From assembly GCF_002080455.1 (NCBI RefSeq), contig NZ_CP020555.1, positions 5,864,501 through 5,928,500 on the forward strand: a DNA stretch of 64,000 nt, written 5' to 3'. The notes under the pieces are model-generated. The model saw nothing but the letters and a program-made list of their open reading frames with translations. It did not search any database and was not told where the DNA came from. The stretch's first letter is position 1, and each line of letters begins with the position of its first letter. Shown in pieces: positions 51,424 through 61,467 of the stretch. Source of the DNA: Streptomyces sp. Sge12. Lineage in GTDB: Bacteria; Actinomycetota; Actinomycetes; Streptomycetales; Streptomycetaceae. Made by a program: the position numbers and the translations under genes.

Positions 51424-54384
51424 ATGAGTCACCGCGCGAGATCGATCCTCGCCGCAAGCGCACTCGTCTTCGGAACCACACTCGCCGTGCTGCCCGCGGC
51501 GGCGCAGGCCCAGCCGGGACCCGGCGCCGCATCCGGCGCCGACGAGGTACGGGTCTACGACGCCGACATCACCCGGGAACAGGTCCCGCTCGTCCTCGCC
51601 GCCGGACAGGACGCGCACGAGCTCTCCGAGCGGGCCCCGGAGACCGGGACGGCCCGGGTGGAGCTGTTCCTCAGCGGCGCCCAGGCCGGGGAACTGGCCG
51701 CCCAGGGCGTCAAGCTGGCCGAGCGCAAGGTCCCCGCCCAGGGCCTGGCCCGCACCAAGGCCGCCGGCGACGGGGTGTTCCGCCCGTACAGCGGCAAGGG
51801 CGGCCTCCAGGAGGAGATCCTGCGGACCGCACAGGAGAACCCGGGACTCACCAAGGTCGTCTCCATCGGCAAGACCGTCCAGGGCAAGGACATCCTCGCC
51901 CTGAAGGTCGGCAAGAACGCCCGGAAGACCAAGGACGGCGACAAGCCGGCCGTGCTCTACATGTCCAACCAGCACGCCCGTGAGTGGATCACCCCCGAGA
52001 TGACCCGGCGGCTGATGCACCACACGCTCGACAACTACGGCAAGGACCAGCGGATCACCAAGCTGGTGGACTCCAGCGAGCTGTGGTTCCTGCTTTCGGC
52101 CAATCCCGACGGGTACGACTACACGCACGCGGCCGACGGCCAGCGGCTGTGGCGCAAGAACCTGCGCGACAACGACGGCGACGGGAAGACCGGCCCCGGC
52201 GACGGCGTCGACCTGAACCGGAACTTCGCCTTCAAGTGGGGTTACGACAACGAGGGTTCCTCGCCGAACCGGGCGAGCGAGACCTATCGCGGCCCGAGCG
52301 CCTCCTCCGAGCCGGAGACCGCCGCCCTCGACCGCTTCCAGAAGCGCATCGGCTTCGAGTACGCGATCAACTACCACTCCGCGGCCGAGCTGCTCCTGTA
52401 CGGCGTGGGCTGGCAGGTGGCCACCCCCACCCCCGACGACGTCGCGTACAAGGCGCTCGCCGGCACCCCGGAGAACCCGGCCGTCCCCGGCTACTACCCG
52501 CAGGTCTCCTCCGAGCTCTACACCACCAACGGCGAGGCCGACGGTCACGCCTCCAACGTCAACGGCATCATGATGTTCACGCCGGAGATGACCACCTGCC
52601 AGACCGCCTCGGCGAGCGACCCGAACGACCAGTGGAAGCCCGAGGACTGCGCCTCCGGCTTCAACTTCCCGGACGACGAGAAGCTCATCCAGGCCGAGTT
52701 CGCCAAGAACGTCCCCTTCGCCCTGTCGGTCGGCGAGAGCGCCGCCACCCCGGACCGCCCGAAGTCTTCGCTGGGGCTGAGCGCCGCGGACTTCACGCCG
52801 GACGCCTTCGCCACCTCCTACGCCGCCCGCGGCGAGGACCAGGCGGTCTCCGTCACGGCCCGCAAGGCGCTGAAGGACAAGGAACTGAAGTTCCGCATCA
52901 ACGGCGGCCGCACGCACGACGAGGACCTGAAGCCCTGGAAGGGCGGCGAGGTCTACGGCGGCGACGACAACAACTGGTTCGACGAGTACCGCGCCGAGGT
53001 CGACGGCGCGAAGCCCGGCGACAAGGTCGAGGTCTGGTTCACCGGCCGCGACCGCTCCGGCAAGCAGGTCTCCAGCGAGCACTTCACGTACACGGTGGCC
53101 GAGCGGCCGCGCGCGGACGTCCTGGTGATCGCGGAAGAGGGGGCCAAGGCCCAGCACGCCCAGACCTACGTCGACGCCCTGCGCGCCAACGGCAGGTCCG
53201 CGGCGGTCTGGGACGTCGCCGTCCAGGGCGCCCCGGACCACCTGGGCGTCCTCTCCCACTTCGGTACGGTCGTCCACTACACCGGGGCCAAGACCCCCGG
53301 CGGCGAAACCCAGTTGGCCGTGCGCGACTTCCTGAACGAGGGCGGCAAGCTGATCGAGGCCGGTGAGCTCGCCGGCGGCAACGCCCAGGTCGGCCGCGCC
53401 GTGACCAACGACTTCAGCCAGTACTGGCTCGGCGCCTACAGCCGTACGAGCACCCCCGGAGCCACCGGCTTCGCCGGAGCCGGCGCCCTGAACGGGGCGC
53501 GGGGCAACGTCGGTGACGCCGCGGGCAACCCGCTCAACGCCCCCGGCGGGTACACCGTCACCTCCGACACCCTGGCGCCCGCCGCGTTCCCGCAGTTCAA
53601 GAGCGCCCAGGCGGGAGCCTTCACCGGGGTCGTCAACCCGTACGCCCCCTACGCCGGCTCCGGCATGGCCTCCGCCCTGCACACCGACGACGACTGGAAG
53701 CGCCTCGTCCGCACGATCGACCTCACCGGCGTCACCGCGGCCGACCAGCCGAAGCTCAAGCTGGCCCTCAACTGGAACACCGAGGAGGGCTACGACCACG
53801 CCGCCCTGGAGGGCCGGACCGCCGGCGGCGACGACTGGACCACGCTGCCGGAGCTGGGCGGCCTGACCAGCAACACCGTCCCGGAGGAGTGCGCGGCCGG
53901 ATTCTTCCTGAACGGCCACCCGTTCCTGCGCCGCTACCTCACGCTCGACTCGGGCGGCTGCACCCCGCAGGGCACCAGCGGTCAGTGGAACAGCTTCACC
54001 GGTTCCTCCGGCGGCTGGAAGCAGGTCTCCTTCGACCTGAGCGCCTACGCGGGCCGGACCGTGGAGCTCTCGCTCTCCTACATCACCGACCCGGGCTCGG
54101 GCGGCCGCGGGGTCTTCGCGGACGACGCGCGCCTGTCCGTCAACGGCGCGGACCAGTCCGTCGAGGGATTCGAGACCTCGCTCGGCGCGTGGACCGCACA
54201 GGGTGCGCCTGCCGGAAGCCCGGAGGTCGCGGGCGACTGGTCCCGGACCGGCGAACTGTTCAAGTCCTATGCGGCCGTCACCACGCGTGACACCGTACTG
54301 CTGGGCTTCGGCCTGGAGCACATGCCGACCGCGGCGGACCGCGCGCTACTCGTCGGTAAGTCACTTCGCTCGCTGCACCGCTGA
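51424..54384 (+). CDS. Secreted M14 zinc carboxypeptidase
   Basis: The protein has 986 aa from ATG 51424, behind GGGGGG. A signal peptide ends near AQAQPG. A pro-region is followed by the M14 domain: zinc ligands H184 and E187 (NQHAREW), H318 (NYHSA), catalytic E388 (TPEMTT). The second half contains carbohydrate-binding or sandwich domains, the last (about 880-960, SFDLSAYAGRTVELSLSY) like the C-terminal domain of immune-inhibitor-A peptidases. It removes C-terminal residues from extracellular peptides. TTGACA (51351-51356) lies upstream, but the -10 is poor. Confidence 0.9.
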   Translation: MSHRARSILAASALVFGTTLAVLPAAAQAQPGPGAASGADEVRVYDADITREQVPLVLAAGQDAHELSERAPETGTARVELFLSGAQAGELAAQGVKLAERKVPAQGLARTKAAGDGVFRPYSGKGGLQEEILRTAQENPGLTKVVSIGKTVQGKDILALKVGKNARKTKDGDKPAVLYMSNQHAREWITPEMTRRLMHHTLDNYGKDQRITKLVDSSELWFLLSANPDGYDYTHAADGQRLWRKNLRDNDGDGKTGPGDGVDLNRNFAFKWGYDNEGSSPNRASETYRGPSASSEPETAALDRFQKRIGFEYAINYHSAAELLLYGVGWQVATPTPDDVAYKALAGTPENPAVPGYYPQVSSELYTTNGEADGHASNVNGIMMFTPEMTTCQTASASDPNDQWKPEDCASGFNFPDDEKLIQAEFAKNVPFALSVGESAATPDRPKSSLGLSAADFTPDAFATSYAARGEDQAVSVTARKALKDKELKFRINGGRTHDEDLKPWKGGEVYGGDDNNWFDEYRAEVDGAKPGDKVEVWFTGRDRSGKQVSSEHFTYTVAERPRADVLVIAEEGAKAQHAQTYVDALRANGRSAAVWDVAVQGAPDHLGVLSHFGTVVHYTGAKTPGGETQLAVRDFLNEGGKLIEAGELAGGNAQVGRAVTNDFSQYWLGAYSRTSTPGATGFAGAGALNGARGNVGDAAGNPLNAPGGYTVTSDTLAPAAFPQFKSAQAGAFTGVVNPYAPYAGSGMASALHTDDDWKRLVRTIDLTGVTAADQPKLKLALNWNTEEGYDHAALEGRTAGGDDWTTLPELGGLTSNTVPEECAAGFFLNGHPFLRRYLTLDSGGCTPQGTSGQWNSFTGSSGGWKQVSFDLSAYAGRTVELSLSYITDPGSGGRGVFADDARLSVNGADQSVEGFETSLGAWTAQGAPAGSPEVAGDWSRTGELFKSYAAVTTRDTVLLGFGLEHMPTAADRALLVGKSLRSLHR

Positions 54385-54434
54385 TCAGAGCCCCGGTTCT
54401 CATTCACCCTGAGTGACCGGGGCCAAGGTCCCGA

Positions 54435-54465
54435 GGTCCCGTTCCACCGCGTCCGGAACGGGACC
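54435..54465 (+). terminator. Terminator after the carboxypeptidase gene
   Basis: GGTCCCGTTCC (54435-54445) and GGAACGGGACC (54455-54465) pair perfectly around a 9-nt loop. Confidence 0.85.
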
Positions 54466-54592
54466 CCGGGGCGTGTCAGGCCCCGACCGATGTCACCCAA
54501 AAGCTCACGGAGAGGTAGGGTCGTAAGCGGTCGGGGACATCCCATACAGCTCGCCGGCGCTCTTACCGGCGCACCAACGAGGAGATCGGTTC

Positions 54593-55600
<1,008 letters not shown>

Positions 55601-55731
55601 GAACGTAGGGCAAGGCACCACGATGTGAGCACAGGGTCCGAGCAGCGCAACGAAGCGCCGCACGGGCCCTGTTGCTTGCCTCGTTATTTCCTTCCTCGCC
55701 CTTCGAGTGAAGGCTAAAGGAGTAGAAATAC
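55601..55731 (+). other. gap-pgk spacer with an intercistronic hairpin
   Basis: ACAGGGTCCG (55631-55640) pairs with CGGGCCCTGT (55663-55672), with inner GCGC/GCGC (55645-55658), followed by TTGCTTGCC. It could partly terminate transcription so that gap is expressed above pgk and tpiA, or stabilise processed ends. No gene is present. Confidence 0.6.
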
Positions 55732-56946
55732 ATGAAGACGATCGATGAACTGCTCGCCGAAGGCGTCAAGGGCAAGCGGGTCTTCGTCCGCGCGGACCTG
55801 AACGTCCCGCTGGCCGAGGGCACCATCACCGACGACGGCCGCATCCGTGCCGTCCAGCCCACGATCGCGAAGCTCGCCGAGGCCGGCGCCCGCGTCATCG
55901 TGGCCTCGCACCTGGGCCGCCCGAAGGGCACCGGCGTGGAGCCGGCCTTCTCGCTCGCCCCGGCCGCCACCCGCCTCGGCGAACTGCTCGGTACGGACGT
56001 CGCGTTCGCCACCGACACTGTCGGCGCCTCCGCCAAGGCGACCGTCGCGGCCCTCACCGACGGCCAGGTCGCCGTCATCGAGAACCTGCGCTTCAACGCC
56101 GGTGAGACCGCCAAGGACGACGCCGAGCGCGCCGCCTTCGCGGACCAGCTCGCCGAGCTCGCCGACGTCTACGTGGGTGACGGCTTCGGCGCCGTGCACC
56201 GCAAGCACGCCTCGGTCTTCGACCTGCCCGCCCGCCTCCCGCACGCGGCCGGCTACCTCATCGCCACCGAGGTCGGCGTCCTGAAGAAGCTGACCGCCGA
56301 GGTCGAGCGCCCGTACGTGGTGGTCCTCGGCGGCGCCAAGGTCTCCGACAAGCTCGCCGTCATCGACGAGCTGCTCGGCAAGGCCGACCGCATCCTCATC
56401 GGCGGCGGCATGGCCTACACCTTCCTCTACGCCAAGGGCTACGAGGTCGGCATCTCCCTGCTCCAGAAGGACCAGGTGGACGTCGTCAAGGAGTACATGG
56501 CGCGCGCCGAGAAGCTGGGCGTCGAGCTGGTCCTCCCGGTCGACGTACTGGTCTCCGCGGAGTTCCCGGACCTCAAGGGCAAGACCCCGGCCGACTTCAC
56601 GGTCGTCGACGCGGACAAGATCCCCGCCGACAAGGAGGGCCTGGACATCGGCCCCAAGACGCGTGAGCTGTACGCGTCGAAGATCGCCGATGCCAAGACC
56701 GTCTTCTGGAACGGTCCCGTGGGCGTCTTCGAGCACCCCGACTACGCCGACGGCACCAAGGCCATTGCCCAGGGCCTGCTCGACAGCAATGCCTTCACCG
56801 TCGTCGGCGGTGGCGACAGTGCCGCCGCGGTCCGCATCCTGGGCTTCGACGAGAATGCTTTCGGCCACATCTCGACCGGTGGCGGCGCCTCCCTCGAATA
56901 CCTCGAGGGCAAGACGCTCCCCGGCCTCGCCGCCCTGGAGGGCTGA
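55732..56946 (+). CDS. pgk: Phosphoglycerate kinase
   Basis: The enzyme (404 aa) transfers phosphate from 1,3-bisphosphoglycerate to ADP. Its motifs are RVFVRADLNVPL, VASHLGRPKG, LRFNAGETAKDD, GGAKVSDKLAVID, and the nucleotide motif VVGGGDSAAAV near the C-terminus. ATG 55732 follows AAAGGAGTAGAAATAC. tpiA starts 6 nt after its stop. Confidence 0.97.
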   Translation: MKTIDELLAEGVKGKRVFVRADLNVPLAEGTITDDGRIRAVQPTIAKLAEAGARVIVASHLGRPKGTGVEPAFSLAPAATRLGELLGTDVAFATDTVGASAKATVAALTDGQVAVIENLRFNAGETAKDDAERAAFADQLAELADVYVGDGFGAVHRKHASVFDLPARLPHAAGYLIATEVGVLKKLTAEVERPYVVVLGGAKVSDKLAVIDELLGKADRILIGGGMAYTFLYAKGYEVGISLLQKDQVDVVKEYMARAEKLGVELVLPVDVLVSAEFPDLKGKTPADFTVVDADKIPADKEGLDIGPKTRELYASKIADAKTVFWNGPVGVFEHPDYADGTKAIAQGLLDSNAFTVVGGGDSAAAVRILGFDENAFGHISTGGGASLEYLEGKTLPGLAALEG

Positions 56947-56952
56947 ACCCGT

Positions 56953-57729
56953 ATGACCACGCGCACCCCGCTCATGGCGGGCAACTGGAAGATGAACCTC
57001 AACCACCTCGAGGCCATCGCCCACGTCCAGAAGCTCGCCTTCGCCCTCGCAGACAAGGACTACGACGCCGTCGAGGTCGCGGTCCTGCCGCCCTTCGTCG
57101 ACCTCCGGTCGGTCCAGACCCTCGTCGACGGCGACAAGCTGAAGATCAAGTACGGCGCCCAGGACATCTCGGCGCACGACTCCGGTGCCTACACCGGTGA
57201 GATCTCCGGCCCGATGCTCTCCAAGCTGAAGTGCACGTACGTGGCCGTCGGCCACAGCGAGCGCCGCCAGTACCACGGCGAGAACGAAGAGGTCTGCAAC
57301 GCCAAGGTCAAGGCCGCCTTCAAGCACGGGATCACCCCGATCCTGTGCGTCGGCGAGGGCCTGGACGTCCGCAAGGCCGGCGGCCAGGTCGCGCACACGC
57401 TGGCCCAGGTCGACGGCGGCCTGAAGGACGTCCCGGCCGAGCAGGCCGAGTCCATCGTGATCGCCTACGAGCCCGTCTGGGCCATCGGGACCGGCGAGGT
57501 CGCCACCCCCGAGGATGCCCAGGAGGTCTGCGGGGCGATCCGCGGCCGCCTCGCCGAGCTGTACTCGCAGGAGCTGGCCGACAAGGTCCGCATCCAGTAC
57601 GGCGGCTCCGTGAAGTCCGGGAACATCGCGGCGATCATGGCCCAGCCCGACGTCGACGGCGCCCTGATCGGCGGCGCGGCACTGGACGCGGACGAGTTCG
57701 TCAAGATCGTCCGCTTCCGCGACCAGTGA
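56953..57729 (+). CDS. tpiA: Triosephosphate isomerase
   Basis: The enzyme (258 aa) interconverts dihydroxyacetone phosphate and glyceraldehyde 3-phosphate. It opens with GNWKMNL (the Lys and Asn at the active site), then VGHSERR (catalytic His), AYEPVWAIGTG (catalytic Glu) and IQYGGSVKSGN (phosphate loop). It is tightly spaced behind pgk and certainly co-transcribed. Confidence 0.97.
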   Translation: MTTRTPLMAGNWKMNLNHLEAIAHVQKLAFALADKDYDAVEVAVLPPFVDLRSVQTLVDGDKLKIKYGAQDISAHDSGAYTGEISGPMLSKLKCTYVAVGHSERRQYHGENEEVCNAKVKAAFKHGITPILCVGEGLDVRKAGGQVAHTLAQVDGGLKDVPAEQAESIVIAYEPVWAIGTGEVATPEDAQEVCGAIRGRLAELYSQELADKVRIQYGGSVKSGNIAAIMAQPDVDGALIGGAALDADEFVKIVRFRDQ

Positions 57730-57760
57730 GTATGCGGTAGGGCGGATCCGTCGTACCCTT

Positions 57761-57800
57761 GCGGGGGCCAGGGGCTGAACCATCAGCCGCTGGCCCCCGC
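57761..57800 (+). terminator. Large hairpin between tpiA and secG
   Basis: GCGGGGGCCAGGGGCTG (57761-57777) pairs, with one mismatch, with CAGCCGCTGGCCCCCGC (57784-57800) around AACCAT. It likely ends most glycolytic transcripts before secG. Confidence 0.85.
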
Positions 57801-57852
57801 GCACATCTCGCAAAGCCGGAAAGCCCGAAAAGCCAGAAAGTAGGAATCAGCC

Positions 57853-58089
57853 GTGATTATGGGGTTCTCGATCGCCCTGATCGTCTTCAGCGCCCTGCTG
57901 ATGCTGCTCGTGCTGATGCACAAGGGCAAGGGCGGCGGCCTCTCCGACATGTTCGGCGGCGGTATGCAGTCGTCGGTCGGCGGTTCCTCCGTCGCGGAGC
58001 GCAACCTGGACCGCATCACCGTGGTCGTGGGTCTGCTGTGGTTCGCGTGCATCGTCGCGCTCGGCCTGCTGATGAAGTCGAGCAGCTGA
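57853..58089 (+). CDS. secG: Preprotein translocase subunit SecG
   Basis: The protein (78 aa) has two membrane helices (FSIALIVFSALLMLLVLM and ITVVVGLLWFACIVALGLLM) joined by a Gly-rich loop KGKGGGLSDMFGGG, the SecG hallmark. It assists the SecYE channel in protein export. GTG 57853 has AGGA upstream. The neighbourhood with tpiA is standard for Streptomyces. Confidence 0.95.
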   Translation: MIMGFSIALIVFSALLMLLVLMHKGKGGGLSDMFGGGMQSSVGGSSVAERNLDRITVVVGLLWFACIVALGLLMKSSS

Positions 58090-58178
58090 CCGTTCTGGCC
58101 ATTCCGGCAGTCCGGTCGGCATCACCCGGCCTACTATGAGGGTCGGCGTTCATGGCGTGGAATCAGTAACTCCGCTCA

Positions 58179-58207
58179 TTGGACGTGCGTTGGGCCTTAC
58201 GTAGACT
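58179..58207 (+). promoter_or_regulatory. Promoter of the rbpA-type gene
   Basis: TTGGAC (58179-58184), 17 nt, TAGACT (58202-58207). A principal-sigma type promoter with a leader of about 55 nt. Confidence 0.65.
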
Positions 58208-58270
58208 TGGGCGCTCCGCGGCGGAAATCCACACACACTCCGCGGCACCATCACGCAGGGAGTTACGACC

Positions 58271-58606
58271 GTGGCAAGTGGCAACGCGATCCGTGGTAGC
58301 CGGGTCGGAGCGGGGCCGATGGGTGAGGCGGAGCGCGGCGAGTCCGCGCCCCGCCTGCGCATCTCCTTCTGGTGCTCGAACGGGCACGAGACGCAGCCGA
58401 GCTTCGCCAGCGACGCGCAGGTGCCGGACACCTGGGACTGCCCGCGCTGCGGGTTCCCGGCCGGCCAGGACCGGGACAACCCGCCCGCCCCGCCGCGCAC
58501 CGAACCGTACAAGACGCACCTGGCGTACGTACGGGAACGGCGCTCGGACGCCGACGGCGAGGCGATCCTCGCCGAGGCGCTCGCCAAGCTCCGCGGCGAG
58601 ATCTGA
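58271..58606 (+). CDS. rbpA: RbpA-family RNA polymerase-binding protein
   Basis: The protein has 111 aa from GTG 58271, behind GGGAG. Its zinc site is C35-x3-H39 and C57-xx-C60 (WCSNGHE, WDCPRCG). The basic linker and sigma-binding helix follow (KTHLAYVRERR, EAILAEALAKLRG). RbpA proteins bind the principal sigma factor and stabilise open complexes. From memory, this sequence differs from the longer main RbpA of S. coelicolor (124 aa, MSERALRG start), so it may be the second paralogue; the symbol follows the family name. Confidence 0.85.
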   Translation: MASGNAIRGSRVGAGPMGEAERGESAPRLRISFWCSNGHETQPSFASDAQVPDTWDCPRCGFPAGQDRDNPPAPPRTEPYKTHLAYVRERRSDADGEAILAEALAKLRGEI

Positions 58607-58641
58607 GACGGCCCGCAGCGACGGCCCGAAGCGTGTGACAC

Positions 58642-58684
58642 GAGGCCCGGTGCCCCAGGAACTTCTCCTGTGGCACCGGGCCTC
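58642..58684 (+). terminator. Terminator after rbpA
   Basis: GAGGCCCGGTGCC (58642-58654) and GGCACCGGGCCTC (58672-58684) pair perfectly, with inner CAGGA/TCCTG, followed by TTTGTG. Confidence 0.92.
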
Positions 58685-58760
58685 TTTGTGTGCGTTCTGC
58701 CGCTTGTGATCCCTTAAGTTGGAGAACGGCGGGGCACGACAGGACGGAAGAAGTGGGTTG

Positions 58761-60476
58761 ATGTCCGAGATGAACGCAAATCAGGCCGCCGCGCGAAGCG
58801 CGTCAAGCGAGGGTGGTGGTGGGCGACGGGAGGGACGTACGAAGCTGAACCGGACGCCGGAGTGGCTCGCACTCGGCAAGCATCGGGAGGAGCTCGGGCA
58901 GACGCATCTGCGCGAGCTGTTCGAGGAGAACCCCGGCCGCGGCTCCGGCTACACCTTGCAGGTCGGTGACCTGCACATCGACTACTCGAAGCACCTCGTC
59001 ACGGACGAGACGCTCACGCTGCTCCGCGAGCTGGCCGAGGCCACGGGCGTGGCCGAGCTGCGCGAGGCGATGTTCCGCGGCGAGAAGATCAACACGACCG
59101 AGGACCGGGCGGTGCTGCACACCGCCCTGCGCGCACCGGCCGACGCGGTCGTCGAGGTCGACGGCGAGAACGTCGTCCCCGGCGTGCACGCCGTCCTCGA
59201 CAAGATGGCGGCCTTCTCCGACCGGATCAGGTCGGGGGAGTGGACCGGCTTCACCGGTAAGCGCATCAGGAACGTCGTCAACATCGGCATCGGCGGCTCC
59301 GACCTGGGCCCGGCCATGGCCTACGAGGCCCTGCGGGCCTTCGCCGACCGGGATCTGACGGTGCGGTTCGTCTCCAACGTCGACGGCGCGGACCTGCACG
59401 AGGCCGTGCGGGACCTGGACCCGGCCGAGACGCTGTTCATCATCGCCTCCAAGACCTTCACCACCATCGAGACCATCACCAACGCCACGTCGGCGCGCGG
59501 CTGGCTGCTCGCGGGGCTGGGCGGCGACCAGGCCGCCGTGGCACGGCACTTCGTGGCCCTGTCCACCAATGCCGAGAAGGTCACCGACTTCGGCATCGAT
59601 CCGGCCAACATGTTCGAGTTCTGGGACTGGGTCGGCGGACGCTACTCCTTCGACTCGGCCATCGGCCTCTCCCTGATGATCGCGATCGGCCCGGCCGCCT
59701 TCCGGGAGATGCTCGGCGGCTTCCACGCCATGGACGAGCACTTCCGTACGGCGCCCGCCCATGAGAACGCCCCGCTGCTGATGGGCCTGTTGGGCATCTG
59801 GTACATCGCCTTCTTCGACGCCCAGTCGCACGCGGTGCTCCCCTACAGCCACTACCTCTCGCGTTTCACCGCGTACTTGCAGCAGCTCGACATGGAGTCC
59901 AACGGCAAGTCCGTGGACCGCGACGGCAATCCGGTGGAGTGGCAGACGGGCCCGGTGGTCTGGGGCACGCCCGGCACCAACGGGCAGCACGCCTACTACC
60001 AGCTGATCCACCAGGGCACGCGGGTGATCCCCGCGGACTTCATCGGCTTCGCCCGGCCGGTGGCGGAGCTGGAGGCGGCGACGGCGGCCCAGCACGACCT
60101 GCTGATGGCGAACTTCTTCGCCCAGACCCAGGCGCTGGCCTTCGGCAAGACGGCGGACGAGGTGCGCGCCGAGGGGGCCCCCGAGTCGCTGGTCCCGCAC
60201 AAGACCTTCCACGGGAACCACCCGACGACCACCATCCTGGCCGAAGAGCTCACCCCGGCGGTGCTCGGCCAGCTGATCGCGCTCTACGAGCACAAGGTGT
60301 TCGTCCAGGGCGCGGTGTGGAACATCGACTCCTTCGACCAGTGGGGCGTCGAGCTCGGCAAGGTGCTCGCCAAGCGCGTCGAGCCCGCGCTGACCGAGGG
60401 GGCGGACGTGCCCGGTCTGGACGCTTCGACGAAGGCCCTGGTGGCCACGTACCGGAAGCTGCGCGGGCGCGGCTGA
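58761..60476 (+). CDS. pgi: Glucose-6-phosphate isomerase
   Basis: The enzyme (571 aa) interconverts glucose 6-phosphate and fructose 6-phosphate. Signatures include NIGIGGSDLGPAMAYEALR, ASKTFTTIETITNA, VGGRYSFDSAIGLSLMIAIG (catalytic Glu region follows in GGFHAMDEHF), and the C-terminal SFDQWGVELGKVLA. ATG 58761 has GGAAG upstream; ATG 58770 is possible. The first 40 residues (Ala/Ser/Gly-rich) extend beyond the common family start. It is convergent with the zwf-opcA-pgl operon, which uses the same substrate pool. Confidence 0.96.
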   Translation: MSEMNANQAAARSASSEGGGGRREGRTKLNRTPEWLALGKHREELGQTHLRELFEENPGRGSGYTLQVGDLHIDYSKHLVTDETLTLLRELAEATGVAELREAMFRGEKINTTEDRAVLHTALRAPADAVVEVDGENVVPGVHAVLDKMAAFSDRIRSGEWTGFTGKRIRNVVNIGIGGSDLGPAMAYEALRAFADRDLTVRFVSNVDGADLHEAVRDLDPAETLFIIASKTFTTIETITNATSARGWLLAGLGGDQAAVARHFVALSTNAEKVTDFGIDPANMFEFWDWVGGRYSFDSAIGLSLMIAIGPAAFREMLGGFHAMDEHFRTAPAHENAPLLMGLLGIWYIAFFDAQSHAVLPYSHYLSRFTAYLQQLDMESNGKSVDRDGNPVEWQTGPVVWGTPGTNGQHAYYQLIHQGTRVIPADFIGFARPVAELEAATAAQHDLLMANFFAQTQALAFGKTADEVRAEGAPESLVPHKTFHGNHPTTTILAEELTPAVLGQLIALYEHKVFVQGAVWNIDSFDQWGVELGKVLAKRVEPALTEGADVPGLDASTKALVATYRKLRGRG

Positions 60477-60487
60477 CCCGGATGTGC

Positions 60488-60525
60488 GAAGGGCCCGCCT
60501 CCCGTGTCCGGGAGGCGGGCCCTTC
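60488..60525. terminator. Bidirectional terminator between pgi and pgl
   Basis: GAAGGGCCCGCCTCCCG (60488-60504) and CGGGAGGCGGGCCCTTC (60509-60525) form a perfect 17-bp stem with loop TGTC, between convergent genes. Confidence 0.95.
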
Positions 60526-60560
60526 TGCGTAAGCCGTACGTGGTAAGTCGCAGGCGGTCG

Positions 60561-61343
60561 TCAGGAGGAGGCCGGCGGGTACATCCCGGTCGGGAGCTTC
60601 GCCGCCGCCGCGCGGTCCAGGAGCCACAGCGTGCGGGAGCGGCCGTACGCGGCCGCCGCCGGGGCCTGGATCTGGCCCGCGCCGCCCAGGGCCAGGGAGA
60701 CCGCCCCGGCCTTGTCCTCGCCCGCGGCCAGCAGCCAGACCTCGCGCGCCGCCCGGATCGCCGGGAGGGTGAGCGAGATCCGGGTGGGCGGGGGCTTCGG
60801 GGCGCCGTGGACGCCGACCACCGTGCGCTCGGTCTCGCGGGCCGCCGGGTGCTCCGGGAACAGCGAGGCCACGTGCGTGTCCGGGCCGACGCCCAGCATC
60901 AGCACGTCGAAGGGGGGGACCGGTCCGTGGTCCTCGGGGCCGGCCGCCTTGGCGAGCTCGGCCGCGTAGGAGGCTGCCGCGGCGTCCACGTCCGCCCCGT
61001 ACGGGCCGTCCGAGGCGGGCATCACGTGCACGCGGGCGGGGTCCACGGGGACCGCGTCCAGCAGTGCCTCGCGGGCCTGAGTGTGGTTGCGCTCGGGGTC
61101 GTCGGCGGGGACGTACCGCTCGTCGCCCCACCACAGGTCCAGCCGGGCCCAGTCGACGGCGTCCCGCGCCGGGGCGGCGGCCAGCGCGGCCAGCAGGCCG
61201 TTGCCGTTGCGTCCGCCGGTGAGGACGACGGACGCGGAGCCGCGGGCCGCCTGCGCGTCCACGATCTTCGTGATGAGCCGGGCCGCGGTGGCCCGGGCCA
61301 TCAGTTCCTTGTCCCGGTGGACGACGACCTGGGGAGTCGTCAT
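60561..61343 (-). CDS. pgl: 6-phosphogluconolactonase
   Basis: The enzyme (260 aa from ATG 61343; ATG 61349 possible) hydrolyses 6-phosphogluconolactone, step 2 of the oxidative pentose phosphate pathway. DevB/SOL motifs: VLTGGRNGNGLLAALA, WWGDERYVPADDPERNH, LLDAVPVDPARVHVMP, and LGVGPDTHVASLFPEHPA, where most relatives have GMGPDGH. It is the last gene after zwf and opcA but is separated from opcA by a large hairpin. Confidence 0.95.
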   Translation of the reverse strand: MTTPQVVVHRDKELMARATAARLITKIVDAQAARGSASVVLTGGRNGNGLLAALAAAPARDAVDWARLDLWWGDERYVPADDPERNHTQAREALLDAVPVDPARVHVMPASDGPYGADVDAAAASYAAELAKAAGPEDHGPVPPFDVLMLGVGPDTHVASLFPEHPAARETERTVVGVHGAPKPPPTRISLTLPAIRAAREVWLLAAGEDKAGAVSLALGGAGQIQAPAAAAYGRSRTLWLLDRAAAAKLPTGMYPPASS

Positions 61344-61385
61344 ACCCATGTGCTTCCGCCTTGTCGGTAGATCGGGGGTGCGGAT

Positions 61386-61456
61386 GCCGCTGCGCGGAGC
61401 CGTGCCCCGCCCCGCCCCGGTTTCGGGAAGGGGCGGGGCCGGCTCCGCGCAGCGGC
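61386..61456 (-). terminator. Very long hairpin between opcA and pgl
   Basis: GCCGCTGCGCGGAGCC (61386-61401) and GGCTCCGCGCAGCGGC (61441-61456) match perfectly, and inside them GCCCCGCCCC pairs with GGGGCGGGGC. It starts 11 nt after the opcA stop and ends about 37 nt before the pgl start, so pgl may be expressed below zwf-opcA or from its own promoter. Confidence 0.8.
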
Positions 61457-61467
61457 TACGCCTACGG

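Noticed and set aside
58159..58184. GGAAT before the rbpA-type gene as a SigR promoter (GGAAT-N18-GTT)
   Set aside because: The expected GTT at the right spacing is GAC. The principal-sigma promoter at 58179-58207 fits better.
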